Source: Methanomicrobiaceae archaeon (lineage in GTDB: Archaea > Halobacteriota > Methanomicrobia > Methanomicrobiales > Methanomicrobiaceae). Taken from it: a stretch of DNA of 64,000 nt. A program made the position numbers and the translations under genes. Positions 35,624-44,526 of this stretch are shown here, in pieces (within the stretch, counting starts at the first letter, position 1; the number at the start of each line of letters is the position of its first letter). The notes beneath the pieces were generated by a model that ran no database searches, was not told the DNA's origin, and worked only from the letters and a program-made list of their open reading frames with translations. The stretch covers positions 186,001-250,000 of the forward strand of contig JARVGI010000001.1 in NCBI GenBank assembly GCA_029762625.1. The letters are read 5' to 3'.

Positions 35624-35959
35624 TCACAGGATGCGGTTGAGCCGGTTCTCGCGGTATGCTGTCACCGCCTCCCGCACCGTGCTCCCGGTGACCGCCTGAT
35701 AGACCTCGATGCCGGCCCCTTCAAGTGCACGGCGGGCATTGCCTCCCAGCTGGCCGGTGATAAGGACGGTCGCGCCATGGTCGATGAGCACCTGCGCCGA
35801 CCGCGGCCCGACTCCTCCTGCAGCATCGGCAAACACGTTCGTTTCCGCCGTATAGGTATCCTGTTCGCTCTCGTGAAAGATAAAAAAAGGTGCCCGGCCG
35901 AACCGCTCCTCCACCTGTGCGTCAGGTGTATCTCCTTTGGCAGTGATGCACATTTTCAT
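35624..35959 (-). CDS. NifX/NifB-like dinitrogenase cofactor-binding protein
   Basis: A 111-residue single-domain protein of the FeMo-cofactor-binding family: MKMCITAKGDTPDAQVEERF then GRAPFFIFHESEQD at the N-terminus and QVLIDHGATVLITGQLGGNA in the middle, the ligand-binding loops. In non-nitrogen-fixing archaea these small proteins are found with MinD ATPases and DUF134; a metal-cluster carrier role is inferred. First gene of the 35959-33520 operon. Confidence 0.92.
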   Translation of the reverse strand: MKMCITAKGDTPDAQVEERFGRAPFFIFHESEQDTYTAETNVFADAAGGVGPRSAQVLIDHGATVLITGQLGGNARRALEGAGIEVYQAVTGSTVREAVTAYRENRLNRIL

Positions 35960-36007
35960 ACTAATTTACCTCAAAGTCAATTATTTCTGTAGTGGTAAGC
36001 ATGCAGA

Positions 36008-36017
36008 ACTAAATAAC
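36008..36017 (+). promoter_or_regulatory. TATA-like element of the radical SAM gene
   Basis: ACTAAATAAC lies about 35 bases before ATG 36047, predicting a leader of about 8-10 bases. The opposite promoter for the NifX-like operon is probably the AATAATTG stretch at 35981-35990 on the minus strand. Confidence 0.45.
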
Positions 36018-36046
36018 TGGCGATCGTACAACCTGTACCAAAAACC

Positions 36047-36982
36047 ATGAATTACCATTACCTCTTCGGCCCGGTGCCCTCGAGACGATTGGGGGTGTCG
36101 CTGGGCATCGACCTCGTACCCCACAAGACCTGCAACCTCAATTGTATCTACTGCGAGTGCGGGGCCACCACCGATCTCACCCTCGAGCGGCGCGAGTATG
36201 TGCCGACCGATCGCGTGCTCGCGGAACTGGACGATTTTCTCGAGGGTAAGCCTGCACTCGACTATATTACTTTTTCGGGCTCCGGCGAACCGACGCTCCA
36301 TTCCGGCATCGGCACCATCATCAGGCATATCAGGAAGCACCACCCGGCATACCGCATCGCGGTGCTCACCAACGGCTGCCTCTTTTTCAAAAAAGATGTC
36401 AGGGATGAAGTGCTCGATGCGGATGTGATCGTCCCCTCGCTTGACGCCGCCACCGCGAGGACGTTCAGGCGGATCGACCGCCCCCACCGCGGCCTTGCCA
36501 TAGAGAATATCATATCCGGCCTTGTCTCATTGAGAGAGGAATTTTCAGGAGCGATCTGGCTTGAAGTGTTCATCATCCCCGGTATCAACGACACCGACGA
36601 GGAACTCGCCGCACTGAAGCGTGCAATCGAGCGCATCCGCCCCGATACAATCCAGATCAACACCCTCGATCGGCCGGGCGTGGTGGACTGGATCCGCCCT
36701 GCGAGCGCAGATGAAATGGCGAACGTGGTTGCATCGCTTCATGTGCCCGGCACGCAAATTATCGGGCGGCCCGCCTCGCGCACCGGTATTGCCAGTTTTT
36801 CGGGCGATTGCAGGGCTGCCATCCTGCAGACCCTGCGCCGGCGCCCCTGCACGGTCGATGACCTTGCGAAGGTGTTCGGGTTGCATCCGAACGAGATCAA
36901 CAAGTACATCCAGGTCCTTGTCGAAGAAGGCGCAATCCAGGAAAGGCGGGAAGAACGAGGGATATTCTTCGTCGCAACCTGA
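36047..36982 (+). CDS. Radical SAM protein with C-terminal winged helix
   Basis: A 311-residue radical SAM enzyme with the cluster motif C29-N-L-N-C33-I-Y-C36 and the downstream FSGSGEPTLHSG (SAM-binding GGE-like) and VFIIPGINDTDEEL motifs. The C-terminal 60 residues form a winged helix (CTVDDLAKVFGLHPNEINKY), suggesting sensing or regulation. It belongs to the family beginning YHYLFGPVPSRRLGxSLGID, whose reaction is unknown. It is divergent from the NifX/MinD operon, which hints at a metal- or cofactor-related role. Confidence 0.88.
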   Translation: MNYHYLFGPVPSRRLGVSLGIDLVPHKTCNLNCIYCECGATTDLTLERREYVPTDRVLAELDDFLEGKPALDYITFSGSGEPTLHSGIGTIIRHIRKHHPAYRIAVLTNGCLFFKKDVRDEVLDADVIVPSLDAATARTFRRIDRPHRGLAIENIISGLVSLREEFSGAIWLEVFIIPGINDTDEELAALKRAIERIRPDTIQINTLDRPGVVDWIRPASADEMANVVASLHVPGTQIIGRPASRTGIASFSGDCRAAILQTLRRRPCTVDDLAKVFGLHPNEINKYIQVLVEEGAIQERREERGIFFVAT

Positions 36983-37005
36983 AGCGATCGTTTCCGGGCG
37001 CATCG

Positions 37006-37014
37006 TTTTTATAG
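37006..37014 (+). promoter_or_regulatory. TATA box of the MerR-like gene
   Basis: TTTTTATAG about 30 bases before ATG 37041 implies a very short leader. It also shows that the gene is not only cotranscribed with the radical SAM gene 58 bases upstream. Confidence 0.5.
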
Positions 37015-37040
37015 CAGTACTCCGATGATACGACACGACC

Positions 37041-37334
37041 ATGAGGATCGACTACTTCCGCATCCCCGACATCGCCAAACGGACGGGAATCCCCGAGCAG
37101 ACGGTGGCAGAATATGCGCAGACCTTCGATGAGTTTCTCACCTATGCGACTGACGCTGATACCCGGTACTACACGCCCGATGCCATGCTGCTCATGAGGA
37201 AAATCGATTCGTACGTGCGGGAGGGGAAAACCACCGCGGAGATCAGGGAAGCCATCGACCGCGAGTATCCCCAGCTGCGCGAGCAGAAGGAAATTCCTTC
37301 GCAGGAGACCGCGTGCCCCGAGGATGTGGAATAG
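37041..37334 (+). CDS. MerR-like helix-turn-helix protein
   Basis: A 97-residue protein whose first 70 residues fit a MerR-type winged helix: FRIPDIAKRTGIPEQTVAEY (helix-turn-helix), TRYYTPDAMLLMRKIDSYVR (wing and helix 3) and TTAEIREAIDRE. There is no obvious effector domain; the tail is acidic with one Cys. It is probably a small DNA-binding regulator. The next gene is convergent. Confidence 0.8.
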   Translation: MRIDYFRIPDIAKRTGIPEQTVAEYAQTFDEFLTYATDADTRYYTPDAMLLMRKIDSYVREGKTTAEIREAIDREYPQLREQKEIPSQETACPEDVE

Positions 37335-37359
37335 AATAAAAGAGCATGAGGAGATCGTC

Positions 37360-38391
37360 TCAGGGCTGGTCCCGGATATGGACGTCCATCTGGGGGAAGG
37401 GAATCTCGATTCCCTCCGCGGCAAACCGCTCGTTGATCTGGTAGTTGATGTGATCCTTGACATCCCATGCCATATTAAACTGCCTTGCCCAGAGCACCAT
37501 CATGAAATCGAGGCTCGAAGCCCCGAATTCGAGGAAGTAGACGCTTGGTGCGGGGTCGAGGAGGACGTAGTCCGAGGTCCGCGCCGCTTCGTTGCCGATC
37601 TCGAGGAGGATTTCCTTCACCTTCCGCACATCGCTGCCGTAGGCCACCGAGACCGGGATCTTGATTTTCAGCTTGATATCGGGCATGGCGTAGTTGGTGA
37701 TGATGCTGTTGGCGATCTTCGAGTTCGGGATGGTGAGCAGCTGGTGGTCGAGGGTCTGGATGCGGGTGCTGCGCGGCCCGATGCTGATCACGTCGCCGAG
37801 ATACCCTTCGATCTTGACCCTGTCGTTCATTTTGAACGGCTTGTCGATGAGGATGAGCGCACCCCCGAAAAAGTTTGATATCAAGTCCTGTGCGGCGAGG
37901 GCGATGGCGAGGCCGAATATCCCGGCACCTGCGATAAGCGGGGTGATGTCGATCCCGAGATAGCTGAGCACCAGCAGGAAGGCGATGAACCAGATGATGT
38001 AGCGTGCGGCATGCTCGAGAAATGCGATGATCCGGTCATCCAGGTCCCCTTCGATCCTGGCAGCCATCCACGATCCATAGAGGGCGAGCAGGTTTTGCGC
38101 AAATGTGGAGATAACCCATGCCCCGAGGAGGATGAAAAACGCGCCGAGATATTTGCTGTTCCTGATCCACTCGTAGCCTGCGGGGAGCTCGACCATGCCC
38201 ACCGCCATATAGAGGGAAACAACGAAAATGGCGATGATCAGCGGTCTTCCCACTGCGATGACGAGAATATCGTCGAACTTTGACTCGGTCAGGTCCGCCC
38301 GAGCAGAAAGCCAGCGGTAGATCTGGTAGGCAACAAGAGAAACGACCAATCCCACGAGAATAATTAGCACTCCAACCCAAAGGTCAGCCAT
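37360..38391 (-). CDS. MscS-family mechanosensitive channel
   Basis: A 343-residue channel protein: five or so membrane helices, the pore-lining helix with G/A packing (IAGAGIFGLAIALAAQDLIS, about 152-171), then the cytoplasmic beta domain (FKMNDRVKIEGYLGDVISIG and IPNSKIANSIITNY) and a C-terminal alpha/beta domain ending FPQMDVHIRDQP. It releases solutes at hypo-osmotic shock. Confidence 0.93.
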   Translation of the reverse strand: MADLWVGVLIILVGLVVSLVAYQIYRWLSARADLTESKFDDILVIAVGRPLIIAIFVVSLYMAVGMVELPAGYEWIRNSKYLGAFFILLGAWVISTFAQNLLALYGSWMAARIEGDLDDRIIAFLEHAARYIIWFIAFLLVLSYLGIDITPLIAGAGIFGLAIALAAQDLISNFFGGALILIDKPFKMNDRVKIEGYLGDVISIGPRSTRIQTLDHQLLTIPNSKIANSIITNYAMPDIKLKIKIPVSVAYGSDVRKVKEILLEIGNEAARTSDYVLLDPAPSVYFLEFGASSLDFMMVLWARQFNMAWDVKDHINYQINERFAAEGIEIPFPQMDVHIRDQP

Positions 38392-38432
38392 AGTGTATAT
38401 TTTTGGTCTGGAATCCGTATATATGAGATGTT

Positions 38433-39458
38433 ATGTCGCGGGGAAAGGAAATTATCGAGGCCCTCAGGACACTGGCGGACAGGAACTACACGTTCATGCA
38501 CATCTGCGGCACCCATGAGGCGTCCATCGCCCGGTCAGGGCTGCGCAGCGTGCTGCCCGACAATCTCACGATCGTCATGGGGCCGGGCTGTCCTGTCTGC
38601 ATCACGCCGCAGGGTGAGATCGATGCCGCACTCGAACTGGCGGAGAAAGACTGCATTCTTGCCACCTACGGCGACCTCCTCCGGGTTCCGGGGTCAGAGG
38701 GATCGCTTGAGTCCTGCGGGGGCGAGGTGCGGGTGGTGCAGGGCGTGCACAAGGCCGTGGAGATCGCGGAGAAGACCGACCGCGAGGTGGTCTTTCTATC
38801 GGTGGGATTCGAGACTACGGCACCCACCGTCGCCGCCACTATCCTCCAATCGCCCCCGGAGAATTTCAGCATCCTGAGCCTCCACCGGCTCGTTCCCCAG
38901 GCGATGCAGTGGCTGCTGGAGCAGGGGGAAGCGCAGCTGGACGGGTTCATGCTGCCGGGCCATGTCTGCGCCGTGATGGGCTACGAGGAATATGAGAAGT
39001 TCCCCGTTCCGCAGGTGGTAGCGGGTTTTGAGCCCGAAGACATCCTGCTCGGCCTGCTGATGCTCGTCAACCAGGTCCGCGAGGGGAGGGCGGAGGTGGA
39101 GAACGCCTACCCGCGGGTCGTCTGCAGGGAAGGCAATGTCAGGGCAAAGGAACTCATGTATGAAGTGTTCGAGCCCTGTGACGCGGAATGGCGGGGGTTT
39201 CCGGTCATCCCCCAATCAGGCCTGCGGTTGAAAGAGCAATTCTCGGCGTATGATGCCCGGAAGAAATTTGATGTGGAAATCCGGCACGTGGACACGCACT
39301 CGGCCTGCATCTGCGACCAGGTGCTGCGCGGCGTGGCACGGCCCACCGACTGCAAACTCTTCGGCACGGCGTGCACGCCCCGGAAACCGGTGGGCGCATG
39401 CATGGTGAGCCACGAGGGCGCATGCAAGATATGGTACCTCTACCAGAGGAACCCCTGA
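38433..39458 (+). CDS. hypD: Hydrogenase maturation protein HypD
   Basis: A 341-residue iron-sulfur protein that, with HypC and HypE, assembles the Fe(CN)2CO group of [NiFe] hydrogenases. Diagnostic stretches are FMHICGTHEASI (C25), MGPGCPVCITPQGEID, and the C-terminal cysteine set around DTHSACICDQVLRG and CKLFGTACTPRKPVGACM. It is solitary here; hypC/E are elsewhere. A TATA-like element (GTATATTT, 38394-38401) gives a short leader. Confidence 0.97.
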   Translation: MSRGKEIIEALRTLADRNYTFMHICGTHEASIARSGLRSVLPDNLTIVMGPGCPVCITPQGEIDAALELAEKDCILATYGDLLRVPGSEGSLESCGGEVRVVQGVHKAVEIAEKTDREVVFLSVGFETTAPTVAATILQSPPENFSILSLHRLVPQAMQWLLEQGEAQLDGFMLPGHVCAVMGYEEYEKFPVPQVVAGFEPEDILLGLLMLVNQVREGRAEVENAYPRVVCREGNVRAKELMYEVFEPCDAEWRGFPVIPQSGLRLKEQFSAYDARKKFDVEIRHVDTHSACICDQVLRGVARPTDCKLFGTACTPRKPVGACMVSHEGACKIWYLYQRNP

Positions 39459-39485
39459 TTTTTCCTGAAGCGGCGGCGTTTTCCT

Positions 39486-39494
39486 TTTATACCT
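39486..39494 (+). promoter_or_regulatory. TATA box of tRNA-Arg
   Basis: TTTTATACC about 26 bases before the tRNA 5' end at 39516, the standard distance from TATA to start. Confidence 0.6.
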
Positions 39495-39515
39495 TCAAGG
39501 CCAATAGAACAGGGA

Positions 39516-39587
39516 GTCCCGGTAGGGTAGTGGATATCCTGAGAGCCTCCGGAGCTTTCGACCCGGGTTCAAATCCCGGCCGGGGCG
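39516..39587 (+). tRNA. tRNA-Arg (anticodon CCG)
   Basis: A 72-base cloverleaf: acceptor GTCCCGG pairs with CCGGGGC with one G-T wobble; short D arm GGGT..TCCT; anticodon stem AGAGC/GCTTT around CTCCGGA, anticodon CCG reading CGG; variable CGAC; T stem CCGGG/CCCGG with TTCAAAT. Discriminator G. CCA is not encoded. A T-run (39604-39609) follows as terminator. Confidence 0.93.
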
Positions 39588-39607
39588 TCGATACCAGCAC
39601 ACATTTT

Positions 39608-40903
39608 TTATTCTGTTTCCGGAACCCTGCGCATCGGCTGCACGTTCATGCCTTCCATCTCCCCCAGTGCGAACCGGAAGCGCTTGCGGATGTTCGGCGG
39701 GAGCTCGCTTTCGGGAATCGGGACGAACCCGAAGGTCTCGTAGAAGGAGATCAGCTCGAGCGTCGAGTGCATGTAGAGCGTTTCATGGCCGCAGGCATCG
39801 AGGAGCGCCTGCATGGCCGTGCGGGCATACCCCCGGTTCCTGAACTCGGGGAGGACGAAGACGCCGTCGACTTCGAGGCCGTCGGCATGCTGTTTGCACC
39901 GGGCGACGCCGGCAAGAATGGATTCCACGAACACCCCGAAGATGCGGTCGGTCTCCGGGTCCGCGGTCTGCTGGCGGTAGTGCAGCCACACCTCTTCTGC
40001 AAGGTGGAATTCGTCAGGACCGAGCTCGCGTGCCCGCACCTCGAGGACGATGTCGGGAGAGAGCACGAACACCGGATGCCGGGTGCGTTTCACCACACCG
40101 GCCGTGGTGCTTCCCAGCTGCACATTGCGCACGTAATCGGCCTTGCCGCAGCGGGGCATGATAATCAGGGAGACGTCCTGCGTATCGGCAACCTCGCATA
40201 TCCTGTCGACCGGGTTGCCCGTGCACACGAGCGACGTGATATGCTTCCCGTCCTCTCCGGCGTCGAGGACCATCCGTTCGAGACGCCGCTGTGCGGTGGT
40301 TTCAAAGAATGCAAGTTCGTTTTTCGACTCGGCGCTCCTGATGACATGCAACAGGATGAGCTCGCGGGGATCGCCGTTCTGCCGCAAAAAGACCATCATC
40401 TCCTCGGAAGGCCGGGAAAAATCGACCGGAGCGAGAACGCGGGAAAAAAGCGGCCTGACACTTCCGTTGCCGCCCCGGAGGGGATGCATGATGAGCACGT
40501 TTCTCCGGATCCTGCGCAGCACGCCCGACGAGACGCTCCCCAGGATCAGCCCGCTGATGATCCCCCGTCCCCTGGCCCCCATCACGACGAGCGAGGCGTC
40601 CACCTCCTCGGCGACGGAGCAGATGGCCTGCGGCACATCGCCATGCTCGATAAATTCAAGCCGTGTGCGCACCTTCATGCCCCGGACTTCGAGGCTTTCA
40701 CGCAGGGTTTCAAGGCCTGTTCGCGCCGATTCAAGCGGTGATTCGAGTATCCTGCCCGAGATCCAGTACTGCGTGGATGCACGGGGTGCGTCGAGCACGT
40801 GAAGCAGGACGATTTCATCGATGCCGGGTATCTGGTCGATATTATCGAAAATCGCACGTGAATAGTCGGAAAAATCGGTGGGGATCAGGACGGTCGCAAA
40901 CAT
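39608..40903 (-). CDS. USP-USP-GNAT fusion: tandem universal stress protein domains with a C-terminal acetyltransferase
   Basis: A 431-residue protein with three domains. USP1 (1-140) has the ATP-binding pattern G109-x2-G112-x9-G122-S123. USP2 (about 150-283) keeps the fold but its ATP motif is degenerate (MPRCGK...LGSTT). A linker leads to a GNAT N-acetyltransferase (about 288-425) with acetyl-CoA loop FVLPEFRNRGYARTAMQALL and LISFYETFGFV. A nucleotide-sensing USP pair joined to a protein/small-molecule acetylase suggests acetylation controlled by ATP state. ATG 40901-40903 (MFATVLIPTDFSDYS) fits the USP N-terminus; the open frame upstream is not conserved. Confidence 0.9.
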   Translation of the reverse strand: MFATVLIPTDFSDYSRAIFDNIDQIPGIDEIVLLHVLDAPRASTQYWISGRILESPLESARTGLETLRESLEVRGMKVRTRLEFIEHGDVPQAICSVAEEVDASLVVMGARGRGIISGLILGSVSSGVLRRIRRNVLIMHPLRGGNGSVRPLFSRVLAPVDFSRPSEEMMVFLRQNGDPRELILLHVIRSAESKNELAFFETTAQRRLERMVLDAGEDGKHITSLVCTGNPVDRICEVADTQDVSLIIMPRCGKADYVRNVQLGSTTAGVVKRTRHPVFVLSPDIVLEVRARELGPDEFHLAEEVWLHYRQQTADPETDRIFGVFVESILAGVARCKQHADGLEVDGVFVLPEFRNRGYARTAMQALLDACGHETLYMHSTLELISFYETFGFVPIPESELPPNIRKRFRFALGEMEGMNVQPMRRVPETE

Positions 40904-41111
40904 GGGAGAGCTCCGGGCGGCGGCACATGAGGGGGGAGGGGGGAGTGGTATCATGGGGGGGAAACTTCGTGAGAAACCTTCAACCGGGAACTTCATATAC
41001 TGTACGGTTTGGATATTCCGTTATCCGCAACTGGTACACTCATCGGCCAGACCGGGCGCCCCCCCGGAACACGGCGATACTGACAAGTAGCTGGAAAGCG
41101 ATGAACGCTCT

Positions 41112-41369
41112 ATGCTCAGCACAGATGAGGTCATCAGGAGATTGTGGGACGCACAGGGGTACGGGAATCTCGCAGTATGGGGAGACGGCACGATGAACGT
41201 GGTCACCCCCGGTTCAGAACCGGAAGAAGCACCGGATAACCCCCATGTGGTGTTCAAGCCTCTCCCGCTCGTCGGAGGCTATCCCATGCTGGATCATGCG
41301 ATCGGCGACAAGACCCTCCGGCGTCATATCACCGATGCCGTCCGGGGTGCTGGTATCGAGATCGAGTGA
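41112..41369 (+). CDS. Small hypothetical protein
   Basis: An 85-residue protein (MLSTDEVIRRLWDAQGYGNL ... RRHITDAVRGAGIEIE) with an N-terminal helix and a predicted beta domain; no family is recognised. Composition is protein-like (acidic, few rare residues), and its stop precedes the convergent phosphorylase gene by 45 bases. No clear ribosome site. Confidence 0.55.
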   Translation: MLSTDEVIRRLWDAQGYGNLAVWGDGTMNVVTPGSEPEEAPDNPHVVFKPLPLVGGYPMLDHAIGDKTLRRHITDAVRGAGIEIE

Positions 41370-41414
41370 TGGAATGGAGGGGATCCCGATCGTCGATGAC
41401 GCAGCGGTGTGCCT

Positions 41415-43631
41415 TCAGCGGTACCCGGGTTCCCCAGCCGCATATTTCACGGATCCGCATGCACGTGAGGCCACATCGCCGCAGGCGCAGCGCTCCTCGC
41501 AGCCCATCGCCGGGCTGTAATAGCGGGCCACGTACTCCTTGACCATCCGGCGGGCGGAAAACGCGGGGCAGTTGCTCTGTATGCTCTCCTTCATCATCTT
41601 CACCCACTCGTGGGGCACCCCGTCGCCCGACACCGCGTAGTAGCGGGGGACCACCTGCTGTTCGAGAATGTCGTAAATCGCCGCTGCATCGGCCGCATCG
41701 CGGTCCGAACCGGTGTTTCCGTCGCCGAACGCCCATCCGTTTCGCCCGTTGTAGCCCTCGAGCCACCACCCGTCGAGGATGCTGAGGTTGAGCACGCCGT
41801 TGAGCGCGGCCTTCATGCCGCTCGTCCCGCTCGCCTCCATGGGCGGCAGCGGGTTGTTCAGCCACACGTCGACGCCATGGACGAGATATTTGGCTATTTC
41901 CTCGCCGTAATCCTCGACAAACGCGATCCTGCCGCCGAACTCCGGCTGCCGGGCACGGTGATAGATGGACTGGATGATGCGTTTGCCGTCGTCGTCGGAC
42001 GGGTGGGCCTTGCCCGCGAAGATGATCTGCACCGGCTTGTAGGGGTTGTTGAGGATCGATTTCAGGCGATTGGGATCGGAAAATATTAGTCCTGCACGTT
42101 TGTAGGTGGAGAACCGGCGCGCGAAACCGATGGTCAGCACGGTCGGATCGAGCAGAGCCCCTCCCGCGAGCACGCTCCCGGGGTGCGTCTGCTGGTTCGC
42201 CCAGTCCCGGCGTTTGTATTCACGGATACGGTCGATCAGCTTGCGCTTCAGGGTGAGGTGCACCTGCCAGAGCTCTTCGTCAGGAATGCGGTTGATATAG
42301 CGCCAAGATGAAGGATTATCGTGATTTTCCAGCCACCGGGGGCAGTAGGGATTCATGTACCGGTCGATGAGCGCACGCAGGTCCGGGTTGAGCCATGTCG
42401 TGATGTGGATGCCATTGGTGATGTAGCCGATGGGATCCCGGTCTTCGGCCATCTCCTGCCATAGCGCGCTCCACATCTCCCTCGATACATTCCCGTTCAT
42501 CCTGCTCACCCCGTTATTGTGCGCGGAGAGGCGCAGCGCGAGCGCAGTCATGTTGAATCCCCCGTGCCCCCCCACCGGCTGATCGCCGAGAGCGAAAAAC
42601 TGGGACCCGTCGATACCGAGTTCCGGCGAGAACCTGGAGAAATGACGCCTGATCAGATCGCGGGGGAAGACATCGTGCCCGGCGGGAACCGGGGTGTGGG
42701 TGGTGAACACCGAGGATCGCATCACCAGTCCGGCCGCCTCTTCAAACGAGAGGCCGTCTGCAACGAGTATGCGGATCCATTCCAGCAGGGCGAATGCCGG
42801 GTGCCCTTCATTGAGGTGGACTGCGGAAAAACCGACCCTCATCCTCGCAAGCATGCGGATCCCGCCTATCCCGAGCACGATCTCCTGCAGGAGGCGGCGC
42901 TGCGCATCCCCGGTATACAGCCGCGAGGTGATATTCCTGATGGCGGAATCGTTCTCCTCGATGTTCGTGTCGAGGAGGAGCAGGTCAACCCGTCCCACCC
43001 GTGCCTGCCACCCTGAAACGAATATCCGCGGTTCGATGAAGGGGAGCTCGACGACGAGAGGGCGTCCCTCTTCGTCGAGAATTCTCCTCACAGGCACCGA
43101 GGAGAAATCGATGCGCTCTTCGGCGTTCTGCTGCCACCCCTCCTCCCCGATGCGCTGATGGAGATACCCGTTCGAGTACAGCAGTCCCACGGCGACCATC
43201 GGCACCCCCAGATCGCTGCATTCCTTGATATGATCGCCGGCCAGGAACCCCAACCCTCCGGCAAAAAACGGCAATGATGAGAGCAGCCCGTATTCTGCGG
43301 AAAAATAGGCGATGGGCCTGTTCACCGGGCCCGATATGCGGCCTGCAAACCATGTGCCCTCCGATTGCTTCAGGCGCAGGAACTCCTCCATCACCGCGTC
43401 GTAGCGGCGCATATACTGTCGGTTGTTCAGGGCGCTGTGCAGGAATTCAGCCGGGAGCTGCCGGAGCATCCTCACCGGGTTATGCTCGCTGTCCATCCAC
43501 CCTTGCGGGTTCAGTTCGTCGAACAGTGCCTTTGCATCGGGATTCCAGCTCCACCAGAGATTATAGGAGAGATCCACGAGACCCGAGAGCCGTTCCGGTA
43601 TATGAGAGTAATAGTGGGATATACTTTGCAT
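41415..43631 (-). CDS. glgP: Alpha-glucan phosphorylase (GT35, archaeal/short type)
   Basis: A 738-residue phosphorylase of the short (TIGR02094) class: starts SISHYYSHIPERLSGLVDLS then YNLWWSWNPDAKALF, carries IAYFSAEYGL, the PLP-site region ISLMNEASGTSGMKAALNG-like sequence PPMEASGTSGMKAALNGVLN (about 605-624), and DGWWLEGYNGRNGWAFG. It releases glucose-1-phosphate from storage glucan. A Cys-rich tail (MGCEERCACGDVASRACGS) is unusual for the family and could bind metal. ATG 43629-43631 follows a GGAAGG site; the frame is open upstream. Confidence 0.93.
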   Translation of the reverse strand: MQSISHYYSHIPERLSGLVDLSYNLWWSWNPDAKALFDELNPQGWMDSEHNPVRMLRQLPAEFLHSALNNRQYMRRYDAVMEEFLRLKQSEGTWFAGRISGPVNRPIAYFSAEYGLLSSLPFFAGGLGFLAGDHIKECSDLGVPMVAVGLLYSNGYLHQRIGEEGWQQNAEERIDFSSVPVRRILDEEGRPLVVELPFIEPRIFVSGWQARVGRVDLLLLDTNIEENDSAIRNITSRLYTGDAQRRLLQEIVLGIGGIRMLARMRVGFSAVHLNEGHPAFALLEWIRILVADGLSFEEAAGLVMRSSVFTTHTPVPAGHDVFPRDLIRRHFSRFSPELGIDGSQFFALGDQPVGGHGGFNMTALALRLSAHNNGVSRMNGNVSREMWSALWQEMAEDRDPIGYITNGIHITTWLNPDLRALIDRYMNPYCPRWLENHDNPSSWRYINRIPDEELWQVHLTLKRKLIDRIREYKRRDWANQQTHPGSVLAGGALLDPTVLTIGFARRFSTYKRAGLIFSDPNRLKSILNNPYKPVQIIFAGKAHPSDDDGKRIIQSIYHRARQPEFGGRIAFVEDYGEEIAKYLVHGVDVWLNNPLPPMEASGTSGMKAALNGVLNLSILDGWWLEGYNGRNGWAFGDGNTGSDRDAADAAAIYDILEQQVVPRYYAVSGDGVPHEWVKMMKESIQSNCPAFSARRMVKEYVARYYSPAMGCEERCACGDVASRACGSVKYAAGEPGYR

Positions 43632-43950
43632 GCCACAACCTTCCATGAAACGATGGCAGGAACGGCGTGGAATTCGGCAAAAATGGCTGTATCCACCCTC
43701 CAGACCGAAAGCGGCAAATATGGAGAGTGACGCACCGCACGCTTCCCGCATCAGGTGAACAATGTACGCACCGCACCCCTGCACACACAAAAGTACTATT
43801 GGAAACGCCGGCTAAATAGTCCTCGATCGGAGAATTGAATTTATTAATGCAGAGAATACATGCACGCTACCGCGATGCACCAGGGTCATGCCGTTCGAGC
43901 GGCGCAGGAGGGCAACGCAGCTGTGCCTGCGGGAAAGAAAGGGCTGGAAT
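43632..43950. other. Intergenic region between phosphorylase and flavin-reductase genes
   Basis: About 320 bases with no supported gene. A minus-strand ACTATTTAGCC element (43812-43822) is a possible TATA box for the phosphorylase but would give a leader of more than 150 bases. Confidence 0.4.
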
Positions 43951-44523
43951 TTATTTTTTGAATACCAGTCCTGCGGAAAACGCTTTCCCCACATATCCGC
44001 CGACGGTCCGGTACTCCCTGCGCAGTGAATCGTAGATGAGGGGACTGATCTTCTCAATATCCGGTTTGCCATCCTCCGCCATCACTGCCTCATCGACCAG
44101 CACATCGAGGATCTCGGCGATGAACTGCACATGCACCCCGATTTCCACCGTATTGATAACCCTGCAGCAGAGCACCACCGGGAACTCCTCGATTGCGGGG
44201 GCATGCACGTGGGGGGCGGGGGACGGGGTAAGCCCGCAGACTTCGAATTTGTCGGTGTCCCTGCCTGATACCAGGCCAAAATAGTCCGCTTCAGCCACAT
44301 GCGCCGAAGAGGGGATATTCACCGTGCAGGCAGCGGTTTCATTCAGGTTCGTGCAGGTGTACCGGGATTTCTGGACTGAAAACGCGACGCAGGGGGGATC
44401 GGAACTGCAGATGCCGCCCCAGGCTGCGGCCATGGCATCCGGCCTTCCTCCGGTATCATAGGTGCCAATGATCAGCATGGGGTGGGGATACAGGAGGGTG
44501 CGGGATCCGAGGGAGGTTTTCAT
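43951..44523 (-). CDS. Flavin reductase-like FMN-binding protein (second of a tandem pair)
   Basis: A 190-residue split-barrel flavoprotein: SRTLLYPHPMLIIGTYDTGG, then AAWGGICSSDPPCVAFSVQK (Cys in the flavin loop), YTCTNLNETAACTVNIPSSA and DYFGLVSGRDTDKFE. The family includes flavoredoxins and flavin reductases that pass electrons from F420 or NADH to FMN. It lies 3 bases after the upstream paralogue (about 35-40% similar by eye), suggesting a heterodimer. Confidence 0.88.
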   Translation of the reverse strand: MKTSLGSRTLLYPHPMLIIGTYDTGGRPDAMAAAWGGICSSDPPCVAFSVQKSRYTCTNLNETAACTVNIPSSAHVAEADYFGLVSGRDTDKFEVCGLTPSPAPHVHAPAIEEFPVVLCCRVINTVEIGVHVQFIAEILDVLVDEAVMAEDGKPDIEKISPLIYDSLRREYRTVGGYVGKAFSAGLVFKK

Positions 44524-44526
44524 ATT

